In this document: one piece after another, positions 1-8,049 of the stretch
How positions within the stretch are numbered: the first letter of the stretch is position 1
Layout: each line of letters starts with the position of its first letter
Notes under the pieces: generated by a model
What the model was told of the DNA's origin: nothing
Databases searched by the model: none
Seen by the model: only the letters and a program-made list of their open reading frames with translations
Translations under genes and position numbers: made by a program
Assembly (NCBI RefSeq): GCF_007752535.1
Contig: NZ_CP036426.1
Span: forward strand, 62,001-126,000
Direction: 5' to 3'
DNA from: Tautonia plasticadhaerens
GTDB lineage: Bacteria; Planctomycetota; Planctomycetia; Isosphaerales; Isosphaeraceae
DNA length: 64,000 nt

Positions 1-58
1 ACTCCAAGGCGGAAGTCCCGGGCGGTCCCGGCCCCACGCCGGATGGGGTCCGGCGGTG

Positions 59-952
59 TCAGGCGTCCTGGCCCGGGGCGTCGGCCGGGGCGTCGGACTC
101 GGGGAGGTCGAGGCCGGGGGCGGGGGGCGAGGGGGGCTCGGCGTCGGCGGGAGGGGTGTCGGCCCGGGGGACGACCGAAGTGGGCTCGACCACCGAGGCG
201 GGGGCCCGGAGGGGCTCGCCCGCCAGCTCGGCCCGGGTGCGACCCTGGCCGGGCTGCTCGGCCCGGGCGAGGACGCGCCAGCGCAGCTCCTCGCCCGGGG
301 CGAGGGAGGCGATTGGGTCGAAGGTGACGACCTGGCCGTCCGCCTCGCCGAGGCCGGCGCCGGAGATGCCGCCGAACCGCAGCCCGTCGGCGAGCCGGAC
401 GGTCACCCGGATGTCCGTCTCCTCGAGATCCCCCTGGTTGGAGACCACCACCAGGAACATGACGTCGGAGCCGACCGGGACCGGGTCGTCCAGGTCCACG
501 AACGTCAGCCGGAGGGAGGGGGCGTCCTCCGGGGCGTCGGTCGTCCCCGGGGGCGAGGGGGCGTACTCCGGTGCGCCGGGCGGTGGGGGGGGCGTCTCCG
601 GCTCCTCCGGAGTGCTCGGGAGGACCCGGGGCGAAGCGGGGGCCATCGCCTGGGGGCTCGACGTCGGGCCCGGGGCGCCGAGAGGAGGGCCGGGCTGGGG
701 AGGCCCCCAGGGTGGTCCGGCGTTTCCGATCGGGAGGGGGATGCCCCCCAGCCCGACGGGCCCGGCCCGCAAGCCGAGCAGCTGGTTGTAGTGGCCGTTG
801 GTGCCGATCGGGTAGGAATCCGAGATGAAGGGGGCGTCGAAGGTGATGGCGAACCTCCCCGGCCCGGCCGGCACGACCGCCGGCCCGACCTGCGCCGTGA
901 TGGCCGTTGTCAGGCTCAAGGAGGCGGCGAGGAAGGCGAGGGTGCGGGTCAT
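59..952 (-). CDS. Secreted DUF11 domain protein
   Basis: A 297-residue protein. Residues 1-20 form a typical Sec signal peptide (short basic start, then Leu/Ala-rich core ending AITA-Q). The middle, about 65-150, is a Pro/Gly-rich low-complexity linker. Residues about 150-265 match a DUF11-type beta-sandwich (VPVGSDVMFLVVVSNQGD..., then SLAPGEELRWRV), a fold of secreted surface proteins that is usually structural. The C-terminus is again Pro/Asp-rich. The likely start is the ATG at 952; a minus-strand GGTATAGC box lies about 60 bases upstream (1014-1021). No enzymatic motif is visible, so a specific function cannot be given. The same fold occurs five times in the protein at 58169-61834. Confidence 0.8.
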   Translation of the reverse strand: MTRTLAFLAASLSLTTAITAQVGPAVVPAGPGRFAITFDAPFISDSYPIGTNGHYNQLLGLRAGPVGLGGIPLPIGNAGPPWGPPQPGPPLGAPGPTSSPQAMAPASPRVLPSTPEEPETPPPPPGAPEYAPSPPGTTDAPEDAPSLRLTFVDLDDPVPVGSDVMFLVVVSNQGDLEETDIRVTVRLADGLRFGGISGAGLGEADGQVVTFDPIASLAPGEELRWRVLARAEQPGQGRTRAELAGEPLRAPASVVEPTSVVPRADTPPADAEPPSPPAPGLDLPESDAPADAPGQDA

Positions 953-1099
953 CGGTTGCGGCTCCGAGGTTCGGGAGGGCGACGCGTCGGCAGGACCTCA
1001 GGGCGAGGGACACGCTATACCTTACCCATTTTGCCCGATCCCCGGCCGTTCCGAAACGGCATGGTCGGATCGAGCCGGGGATGTTAGGCTCATCGGGCC

Positions 1100-2107
1100 A
1101 TGAACCCGACCACGCCCCCGCCAGACGACGATTCCCGAGCCCGGCCGGCCCGATCGGCCGGGCCGATCGACTTCGGCTCGTTCGTCGTCACGGCCGACGC
1201 GAGCCAGGGCCGGCCGGTCTCCTCGTCCGGGCCGCCGCCGAGTTCCCGGCCCTCCCCCGCCCCGGGGCCGATCCCGGGGATGGCGCCCGAGCCGCCGCCG
1301 GGCTGCCCGGAGACGATCGAGGGCCTGCCCCCCTTCGAGCTGCGGGCGCTGCGGATCGTCGACTCCGGCTGGGGGGCCGGCTGGGAGCTGAGGCCGGCGC
1401 CGCCGAGGCGGCCGTGGATGGACGAGCATACCCACGCCTATCACTGCCTGCCGCTGGTGGTGGCGAACCAGTGGGGCTGGGAGGTCCTCTTCCCGGCGGA
1501 CGTCCGGGTGTCCTGGGACGGCTCCCCGGGGCTGGAGGGGCTCCGGGTGGAGGTCGACCCGCAGTACCAGGCCGCGGTCAAGAGCCAGTTCGGCCGGGGT
1601 ATCGTCACGTTCTCCCCCCCCTGGCTGTTCCGGACGCCCCCCGGCTGGGACCTGTTCGCCAAGGGGCCGTCCAACCGCTGGAAGGCGAACTGCGCCCCGC
1701 TGGAGGGGATCATCGAGACGTGGTGGCTCCCCTACACGTTCACCTTCAACTGGAAGCTCGTCGAGCCGGGCGAGGTGAGATTCGAGCGGGGGGAGTGCAT
1801 CGGCCAGATCCTGCCGGTGCCGCACCGGACGTTCGCCGGGGCGAGGTTCGTCGAGGAGTTGCTGGCCGTCGAGCCGGGCCTGGCGGCCCAGATGGGCGCC
1901 TGGCGGGACGAGCGGCGGAAGCGGGCCGGGCAGCGGAACCAGAACCACCTGATGTACCGCAAGGCCCAGGACGTGCAGGGCCACCTCGTCCGGGTGCCCG
2001 TGCCCCGGGCCGGGGACGGGGCCGGTGACGGTGTCGGTGACGGTGTCGGTGACGGCGGAGCAGGCCCCCCGGGGGCCGACCCGGGCGATCGCCCCGGCGG
2101 CGAGTGA
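1100..2107 (+). CDS. DUF6065 family protein
   Basis: A 335-residue protein whose core (about 75-285) has the DUF6065 signature: an HCLPLVVANQWGW-like block at 115-127, a later FSPPWLFRTPPGWDL block, and a C-terminal R.KR..QR..NH..YRKAQ segment. The family has no established biochemical role; homologues occur near natural-product or sugar-modifying genes in other phyla (family knowledge, not shown here). The first 70 residues are Pro/Ser-rich, and the tail carries a Gly-Asp repeat from a 12-bp DNA repeat at 2024-2058. A TAGGCT box ends only nine bases before the ATG, so the mRNA may be leaderless. No signal peptide. Confidence 0.75.
   Translation: MNPTTPPPDDDSRARPARSAGPIDFGSFVVTADASQGRPVSSSGPPPSSRPSPAPGPIPGMAPEPPPGCPETIEGLPPFELRALRIVDSGWGAGWELRPAPPRRPWMDEHTHAYHCLPLVVANQWGWEVLFPADVRVSWDGSPGLEGLRVEVDPQYQAAVKSQFGRGIVTFSPPWLFRTPPGWDLFAKGPSNRWKANCAPLEGIIETWWLPYTFTFNWKLVEPGEVRFERGECIGQILPVPHRTFAGARFVEELLAVEPGLAAQMGAWRDERRKRAGQRNQNHLMYRKAQDVQGHLVRVPVPRAGDGAGDGVGDGVGDGGAGPPGADPGDRPGGE
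2024..2058 (+). repeat. 12-bp tandem repeat in the DUF6065 gene
   Basis: GGTGACGGTGTC is present twice and followed by a third partial copy. It encodes the GD(G)VGDGVGDG tail of the DUF6065 protein, so repeat slippage would only change tail length in steps of four residues. Confidence 0.8.
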
Positions 2108-2184
2108 GGCGATCGACGACATGATCGACGCGGGGGCGGGTACCACGCCCGTCCGGCTCGTCGCCGCCGGGCGATCCCCGCGTT

Positions 2185-2213
2185 TTGACTCCCCGCCTCG
2201 CAGGGGTTAGCTT
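2185..2213 (+). promoter_or_regulatory. Sigma-70 type promoter for the coiled-coil gene
   Basis: TTGACT (2185-2190), 17-bp spacer, TAGCTT (2208-2213). It sits about 110 bases before the chosen ATG at 2327, in the gap after the DUF6065 gene. Confidence 0.5.
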
Positions 2214-2326
2214 ACAGGGGCGTCGCGGCCGACGTCGGGGACGTCGTCCGGCCCGCGATGCGCCGGACGAACCGACCGGAGGGGCAGGGACCCGCCCGAG
2301 GCGACCGAGGCTCGGGGGCAGTGCTC

Positions 2327-3565
2327 ATGTCGACGGCGACCCACGTGCAGGTGACCTGCCCCGGCTGTTCGAGGACCCTGCGCATCCGGCGCGAGTACCT
2401 CGGGCGTCGGGCCCAGTGCAAGTACTGCGAGACGATGCTCACGATCGCCGAGGCCGGGGACCCGATGCCCCCGGCCCCGGATGCCGCCGAGGGGGCCTCG
2501 ATGGAGGAGGTCCCGGCGGCCGACCGCGACCCCGAAGTCGGGGCCGCCGGCCCGGCGGTCGATGGCGACCGGGGGGAGGAGGCCGGGGCGACTCGGGAGG
2601 AACTGGAGGCCCTGCGGGCCCGGCTCGGGCCGCTGGAGTCGGAGCGCGACGCCCTCCGGGCCGAGCTGGAGTCGGAGCGGGCCCGGCTGGAGGCCGATCG
2701 GGACGCGATCCGCGGCGAGATGGAGTCGCTCCGCGCCGAGGCCCGGGCCGATCGCGTCCGGCTGATCGACGAGCGGGACGCCGCCCGGGCCGACGCCGAC
2801 GCGATGGGGGCCGAGCGGGACGCCCTCCGGGCCGAGCTGGAGTCGGAGCGGGCCCGGTTGATGGCCGAGCAAGACGCGATCCGTGCCGAGGCCGATCGGG
2901 AGCGGGCCGACCTCTCCTCCCGGCTCGACTCGGCCCGGGTTGAGCTGGACGTCGCCTCCCGGGACCGGGATGCCGCCCGGGCCGAGCGGGACGACCTGGG
3001 CCGCCGGCTGGGGCGGGCCGAGGCCCTCTCGGAGGAGGCCGATCGCCACCGGGTCGAGGCCGAGGAGCAGCACCGGGCCGAGGCGGATCGGCTGGCCGAG
3101 GAGGTCCAGTCGGCCCTCCTCTCCGCCGAGGCCGAGGCCCGGCGCGCCGACGGATCCGAGGGCCAGGTCCGGCAGCTCGGCAAGGAACTCGACTCCCTGG
3201 TCTCCCGGCTCGACGCCGCGACGGCCTCCCTCGACCGGGCGTCCCGGGACGCCGAGGCCGCCGCCGAGGCCCACGCCGGGGAGCTGGCCGACGCCCGGCA
3301 GGAGCTGGCCGACGCCCGGCAGGAGCTGGCCGACGCCCGGGAGGGGCTCTCGGCCGAGCGGGGCCGGGCCGAGTCGCTCCGCCGAGAGGTCGACGAATTG
3401 ACCCGGGCCCGGGAGGGCCTCCGGGACGATTTCGCGGCCTCGCAGCGCCGGATCGCCGACCTCGACCGCCAGCTCGACGAGGCCCACCGGGCCGGGTATC
3501 AGCTCCGGTACCAGTTCCGGGCCCTGCTCAAGCGGATCGGCCCCCCCTCGACCCCCAAGCCGTGA
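2327..3565 (+). CDS. Zinc-ribbon and long coiled-coil protein
   Basis: A 412-residue protein. A small N-terminal zinc ribbon has two CxxC pairs (C11/C14 and C31/C34), with the spacing seen in many planctomycete proteins that read PGC...QCKYC. From about residue 80 to 390 the sequence is almost wholly heptad-like Ala/Glu/Arg-rich coiled coil with no Pro breaks. It contains internal duplications, including a 21-bp DNA unit present three times at 3281-3343. The C-terminal 25 residues are basic. The start at 2327 puts the ribbon at the N-terminus; an ATG at 2258 would add 23 unstructured residues. The next gene overlaps its stop codon, so the two are probably co-translated. A role as scaffold or structural protein is inference only. 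Confidence 0.75.
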   Translation: MSTATHVQVTCPGCSRTLRIRREYLGRRAQCKYCETMLTIAEAGDPMPPAPDAAEGASMEEVPAADRDPEVGAAGPAVDGDRGEEAGATREELEALRARLGPLESERDALRAELESERARLEADRDAIRGEMESLRAEARADRVRLIDERDAARADADAMGAERDALRAELESERARLMAEQDAIRAEADRERADLSSRLDSARVELDVASRDRDAARAERDDLGRRLGRAEALSEEADRHRVEAEEQHRAEADRLAEEVQSALLSAEAEARRADGSEGQVRQLGKELDSLVSRLDAATASLDRASRDAEAAAEAHAGELADARQELADARQELADAREGLSAERGRAESLRREVDELTRAREGLRDDFAASQRRIADLDRQLDEAHRAGYQLRYQFRALLKRIGPPSTPKP

Positions 3566-3999
3566 CCGCGACCCGCCCCGATCCGATGAGCGCCGACGAC
3601 CTCCGGACCGCCCGACGCCTGCTGACCGCCGCGATCGTCGCCCTCGTCCTGGGGGCGGTCCTGTCGCTGCTCGACGGCGTGGTCGACGCCGTCTGGGGGG
3701 TGGGGGCGGCCGTCGGCTCGCTGGCGGTCACCTGGCTGTGCAGCTGGCGGGCGGGCCGGTTCATGAAGGCCGGGCTGCCCTACTACCTGTGGAAGTACCT
3801 GCCCGCCGCGCTGCTGGTCGGCCTGCCGGTCGCCTTCCGCCTGGTCGGGCTCCTCCGGCGAGACGGCGGCGTCGTCGGCCCGAGGGAGCTGCTGGCCTGG
3901 GCGAGGCCGTTCTGCGCGTTCGTCCTGCCGCTGGCCCTGCTGCTGCTGGCCGACTGGTCCCTCCGCCGCCTGGCCTCCCGGCTGGGGGCGGGGGCCTGA
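3562..3999 (+). CDS. Small integral membrane protein
   Basis: A 145-residue protein with hydrophobic segments at about 20-55, 75-95 and 115-135, and basic residues between them, consistent with three to four membrane spans. The GTG start overlaps the stop of the coiled-coil gene (GTGA), which suggests translational coupling; an in-frame ATG at 3586 is the alternative start. I do not recognise the family. The coupling suggests that it anchors or works with the coiled-coil protein. Confidence 0.65.
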   Translation: MTATRPDPMSADDLRTARRLLTAAIVALVLGAVLSLLDGVVDAVWGVGAAVGSLAVTWLCSWRAGRFMKAGLPYYLWKYLPAALLVGLPVAFRLVGLLRRDGGVVGPRELLAWARPFCAFVLPLALLLLADWSLRRLASRLGAGA

Positions 4000-4021
4000 G
4001 GGCCGATCGCCCGGGGTGGCC

Positions 4022-5140
4022 CTAGCCGACGATCACCCGCCCCGGGCCGTCCTCCGGCTCCTGGACGGCGATCGGGCGGTCGAGGAACGCGGCGATGGTC
4101 CGGGCGTTGGTGCGGAGGTGCTCGGTGACCGCCCCCACGGTGAAGACGCTGCGGCCCTCGGCCAGGGCGAGCGGGAGCAGGAGCTGGTCGGCGCTGTGAG
4201 GGTCGACGGCGCCGGATCCGGGGGCGTCGAGGAAGGCGAGCAGCTCGGCGACGGCCTCCTCGGCGACGACCTCGGCGGGCTTGCCCCGCTCCCCCAGCCC
4301 GACGAAGCTGGCGGGGGCGGCCTCGCCGTCGAACTCGGCCGTCAAGGCGATCGCCGCGCCGGGGGCGGGGCCGGGCCAGTCGGCCAGGTCGATCTCGACG
4401 GGGATCCCGGCGTCGAGGCCCGCCTCGTCGAGCCGCGTCGCCGCGCGGGATCGCATCCGGTCGGCCACCCGGCCCCGGTCGAGCTTGCAGGCGCCGGCGA
4501 CCCCCGAGATCCGGACCAGGCGGCCGCGCTGCACCGCGACGAGCCCCCGGGGGAGGCCCCGGGTCGGCTCGATCCAGGCCTCCAGGAGGCCGCCCCCCTG
4601 GGGGTAGAAGCCGGCGGAGGGCATCGCCAGGGCGAGGTCGAGGCCGATGGCCGAGAGGTAGTGCCTCCAGGTGCGGTCGAGGAACGGGAACGACGGCGCC
4701 TTCGGGTTGAAGGTGCCGCCGGTCAGGGAGAGCCGGACGGCCCGGTCGGCCCGCAGGGCGATCGGCAGGTAGAGGGTGTGCAGCACCAGGCTCGTCGACC
4801 CGGCGGTGCCGATGTCGATGGCCAGGTCCCCCGGCGCGAACGGCCCGGGCCGGAAGGTGAGGGTGCTCGAGCCGACGCCCGCCCCCTCGACCGTCGCGTC
4901 GCCGAGCCTCGCCGCCGCCCCGACCGCCGCCAGGTGCTGGGGGCGGAGCCCGGGGCGGTCCCGATTGGCCCGGATCCGGGAGATCCGGAACGGCCGGCCG
5001 GTGAGCAGCGACAGGCTCAGGGCCGTCCGGAGGATCTGCCCGCCCCCCTCGCCCGCCGAGCCGTCCAGCTCCACGGGCGTCGCCGGGCCGGTGCCGGACC
5101 CGAGCCCTCGCCGTCCGGGGGCCGTCTCGCCGTCGTCCAT
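4022..5140 (-). CDS. rtcA: RNA 3'-terminal phosphate cyclase RtcA
   Basis: A 372-residue protein of normal RtcA length. RtcA converts an RNA 3'-phosphate to a 2',3'-cyclic phosphate using ATP, through a covalent adenylyl-histidine intermediate. Visible signatures are the N-terminal ELDGSAGEGGGQILRTALSLS block, the central F.PQGGG block, and near the C-terminus PHSADQLLLPLALA, which carries the nucleophilic His. The reading frame stays open upstream to 5344, but that extension is low-complexity; MDDGE at 5140 puts the conserved block about 25 residues in. No rtcB or rtcR is next to it, so this is an orphan RtcA in this window. Confidence 0.9.
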   Translation of the reverse strand: MDDGETAPGRRGLGSGTGPATPVELDGSAGEGGGQILRTALSLSLLTGRPFRISRIRANRDRPGLRPQHLAAVGAAARLGDATVEGAGVGSSTLTFRPGPFAPGDLAIDIGTAGSTSLVLHTLYLPIALRADRAVRLSLTGGTFNPKAPSFPFLDRTWRHYLSAIGLDLALAMPSAGFYPQGGGLLEAWIEPTRGLPRGLVAVQRGRLVRISGVAGACKLDRGRVADRMRSRAATRLDEAGLDAGIPVEIDLADWPGPAPGAAIALTAEFDGEAAPASFVGLGERGKPAEVVAEEAVAELLAFLDAPGSGAVDPHSADQLLLPLALAEGRSVFTVGAVTEHLRTNARTIAAFLDRPIAVQEPEDGPGRVIVG

Positions 5141-5480
5141 CGGTGCGGTCCTCGGTGGCGGGGCCGGTGTCGATGCCGGGACCGACCCGTTCGGTCCCCG
5201 CACCGCCCGGTGCGGCCCGAAGGCCGGGGGGTGGCCGCCGTGGGTCCTCCAGCGGCGAGGCCCGGGCCTCGCGTCCCCCCCCCGCCCCCAGGCGGGCGTC
5301 GACGTCCCTTCCATCGATGCGGCTCCTCGGGATCCGGTTCGCACGAATGGTGCCCGAAGCTCGGGACCTCGGCCATCGTCGGGGAGGCGTCGTCCGCCGA
5401 CGGGACCGACTCCGGACCGGTCGTCCCGGCCCGCGTCCCCCGCCCGCCCCCGACTGCCGGTCCCCGGCCGGCCGGCCAGT

Positions 5481-6491
5481 CTACTGCGACTCCCCGACGC
5501 CCAGCTCGCTCGGGTCGACCCTTCGGAGGTTGCTGGGCGGGGAGACGGGCTCGACCCAGGGGATCTCGGTCGGCCCGGTGGGGGTGGCCCAGAGGAAGAC
5601 GACGCTCTGGAGCAGGCGGTCGCTCTTGGGCTCGAGCTTGGTGTAGTGGAAGTGGCCGAGGCTGCCGGGGCGGTCGGGCCAGCAGCCGAGGACGAGGACC
5701 TGGCCGGGGGCGATCGTGAGCGAGGCCGCCAGGTCCCGGAAGCTCTCCTCCTGCTGGCCGTCCCGCATGACGAACTGCTCCGGCTCGAAGGGGCCGAGGT
5801 TGTCGGCCGGGGCGTAGCGGAGCTGCGAGAAGCCGTGGTGGATCTCCGGCACGACCCGGAGGCCGATCGCGTCGCCGTCCCGTGAGGCCGAGACGCGGAT
5901 GGCGGCCCGGGCGTTCTCGTAGTCCCGGCCGACGGCGCCGTTGGCGAGGCTCAGGAACAGGGTCTTGCGGTCGACCGGCTCGTCCGGGCCGACCATGATC
6001 GGCGTGGCGTGGCCGTTCGGCACGGCGACGACCAGCGGGTCGATCCGCTCCCCCTGGGGGGCCTCGGGGCTGAGCAGCTCCTCGACCTCCGGCGGCATCG
6101 AGCCGTCGACGACCCCGACCCGGAGCCCGTTGGCCTCCAGGCGGAGCCTCAGGTCGGCGTCGAGGGCGTGCTCGTCGGCGACGGCCCAGATGGCGTCCCT
6201 CAGGCTCGGCTCGTCGATCGGCCGGGTGGCGATCATCACCTTCAGGGCGATCCGCTCCGGGTCCAGCAGCTCGGCGGCCCGTTGCTGCTCCTCGGAGGAC
6301 ATCGAGGCGACCTTCGCCTTCATCGCCAGCCGCCGGGGATTGAGCAGCTCGGCCAGCGTCTCCTCGCCCGACGCCGAGGCGATCGAGGAGGAGAGCGGGG
6401 CGTCGGAGTCCGGCTTGACCAGCGAACAGCCCAGGGCCAGCAGCGCCGAGGCGGCGAGCGACCAGGCCAGGGCCCTCAGGTTGCGGTCCAT
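5481..6491 (-). CDS. Predicted lipoprotein of unknown function
   Basis: A 336-residue protein. The N-terminus is a lipoprotein signal with the lipobox LALGC (Cys22 would be lipidated). The mature part starts with an Ala/Glu-rich helical region containing two similar motifs (ELLNPRRLAMKAKV and ELLDPERIALKVMI), then a beta-rich domain (about 120-320) ending in GCWPDRPGSLGHFHYTK and FLWATPTGP. The C-terminal half looks planctomycete-specific. A strong promoter (TTGACA, 17 bp, TAGATT at 6558-6586) gives a leader of about 60 bases. No function can be assigned. Confidence 0.75.
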   Translation of the reverse strand: MDRNLRALAWSLAASALLALGCSLVKPDSDAPLSSSIASASGEETLAELLNPRRLAMKAKVASMSSEEQQRAAELLDPERIALKVMIATRPIDEPSLRDAIWAVADEHALDADLRLRLEANGLRVGVVDGSMPPEVEELLSPEAPQGERIDPLVVAVPNGHATPIMVGPDEPVDRKTLFLSLANGAVGRDYENARAAIRVSASRDGDAIGLRVVPEIHHGFSQLRYAPADNLGPFEPEQFVMRDGQQEESFRDLAASLTIAPGQVLVLGCWPDRPGSLGHFHYTKLEPKSDRLLQSVVFLWATPTGPTEIPWVEPVSPPSNLRRVDPSELGVGESQ

Positions 6492-6557
6492 CGGCGGCGT
6501 CCTTTCCGCGCGGCGTCGCGATTGATGGCCCGGGTCGTTCGCCCCGGGGCTCGGCGG

Positions 6558-6586
6558 AATCTAGGCGAGTTGCCCGATCCTGTCAA
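6558..6586 (-). promoter_or_regulatory. Strong sigma-70 type promoter of the lipoprotein gene
   Basis: On the minus strand, TTGACA (6586-6581), 17-bp spacer, TAGATT (6563-6558). The -35 box is a perfect consensus. It is the clearest promoter in the left half and supports the view that TAGANT is the local -10 form. Confidence 0.75.
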
Positions 6587-6640
6587 GCGCGACCGAGGGG
6601 ATCGACCTGCGCCGCTGAGGTCCCTCGGGCCCGCCCCGGC

Positions 6641-8011
6641 TCACGGCCCGACGACCTCGGGGGATGGGCAGTACGTCAGGCCGCCGATCGGGAAGACGCG
6701 GAGGCGGGGGGCCTCGACCCCCGCCCGGCCGAGATGACGGGCGGCGACGCGCCAGAGCTCCCCCTGGTCGGAGAAAAGGCGGATCGGGCCAAGCCTCGGG
6801 CCGATCCGGTCTCGCAAGGGGGGGGCATAGACGAGCACCTCTCGATCGACCACCAGCTCCCGGGCCCAGCGGACCATGAACGAGGAGGCGCCGCCCGAGG
6901 CCCTCGCCACGCGGTCGGCCGCCGCCAGGCCCCGGCGCAGGACCGCCCCGCCGAGGGCGCCGCCGGCGGCGATCGCCCGCATGGCGGGCATCGGGAACGA
7001 GCGGTCGATCTCCGCCGGGTCGGTCCAGAAGAGGCCGATGAGGAGGCCGCCCCTCCGGCAGGCCTCCCGGTGGTTGAGCAGCACCTTGAAGCTCTGCATC
7101 GGGTCCCCCGGCCAGGGGGCGTTGCCGGCGACGACCACGTCGGCCGGGTCGGCGGCCGGCGCCCGGGAGCGTCGGGCGACCTCGGCGGCGAGCACGTCCT
7201 GCACCGCGTCGGGGTGGCCGCTCGACACCCGGAAGGCCGTGCCCGGGGGGCCGAGCACGTGGCTGATCGACACGCAGGGGCCGAGCCTCGACGCCGCCTC
7301 CCGGATCGCCCGTCGCATGGGGTTGGCGTCGGCCCCGGAGCCGAGCAGGCCGCCGGCGTCGCCGCCGAGCCCGACCCGGTGGATCGCCCCCAGGGTCGTC
7401 CGGTGGCTCGTCCCGGGGAAGATCAGCTTGTAGCCGCCGCCGAACCCCGCCTGGAGATGCGGCAGGACCGATCCGATCAAGATGCGCAGGTCCGCCTGCG
7501 CGACCGGCCGGAAGACCCGGACCGGGATGCCGATGGCCGTCTCCCCCAGGTCCTCGTACTGCGAGAGGTCGTCGACCGGGGGGCTGAAGCATCGGAAGCA
7601 GGAGGCGACCTCATCCCCGACCCGTCGCCCCATCGCCTCGCCGTCGACGGCATGGTGCCGGCCGACTCCCACGCTGATCGTGATGTCCTCGCGCGAGACG
7701 CCCGCCGATGCCAGCCGATCCAGCACGATCGGCAGGGCCTCCCGCACCGGCGTCCAGCGCGAGGGGTCGTCGACGACGATCGCCACCGAGCGGCCCGGCC
7801 CGACGAGCGACTCGATCCGCCCGTCGGGGCCCTCGGGGCGGTCCAGCGCCGCGGCCAGCGCGGCCGGGTAGTCGGCGATCGGTCCGGAGAGGTCGGGCTC
7901 GATCACCTCGGGCGGGGGCCATTCGGCCGGCGGGGAGAGTTGCAACGGCGGGCCGCCTCCCCAGGGGATCGGGATGGAGGGGGGGCGCTCTGCGGTCGGG
8001 GTCGCGGGCAT
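6641..8011 (-). CDS. LarA-like (DUF2088) nickel-dependent racemase family protein
   Basis: A 456-residue protein of the lactate racemase LarA family, which uses a nickel-pincer nucleotide to racemise 2-hydroxyacids. Visible features are the N-terminal DUF2088 domain with SVGVGRHHAV and the catalytic-region block GSVLPHLQAGFGGGYKLIFPG, whose His and Lys correspond to cofactor-binding positions, followed by HRTTLGAIH. The C-terminal half is the second LarA domain (VVVAGNAPWPGDPMQSFK). It begins 38 bases after the asnB stop codon on the same strand, so it is probably the second gene of an operon. The cofactor genes larB, larC and larE are not in the window. Substrate is unknown; many homologues are not lactate-specific. 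Confidence 0.85.
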   Translation of the reverse strand: MPATPTAERPPSIPIPWGGGPPLQLSPPAEWPPPEVIEPDLSGPIADYPAALAAALDRPEGPDGRIESLVGPGRSVAIVVDDPSRWTPVREALPIVLDRLASAGVSREDITISVGVGRHHAVDGEAMGRRVGDEVASCFRCFSPPVDDLSQYEDLGETAIGIPVRVFRPVAQADLRILIGSVLPHLQAGFGGGYKLIFPGTSHRTTLGAIHRVGLGGDAGGLLGSGADANPMRRAIREAASRLGPCVSISHVLGPPGTAFRVSSGHPDAVQDVLAAEVARRSRAPAADPADVVVAGNAPWPGDPMQSFKVLLNHREACRRGGLLIGLFWTDPAEIDRSFPMPAMRAIAAGGALGGAVLRRGLAAADRVARASGGASSFMVRWARELVVDREVLVYAPPLRDRIGPRLGPIRLFSDQGELWRVAARHLGRAGVEAPRLRVFPIGGLTYCPSPEVVGP

Positions 8012-8049
8012 GTCGGGGGGCCTCCGTGCGGTCGATCGGGGCCACCACG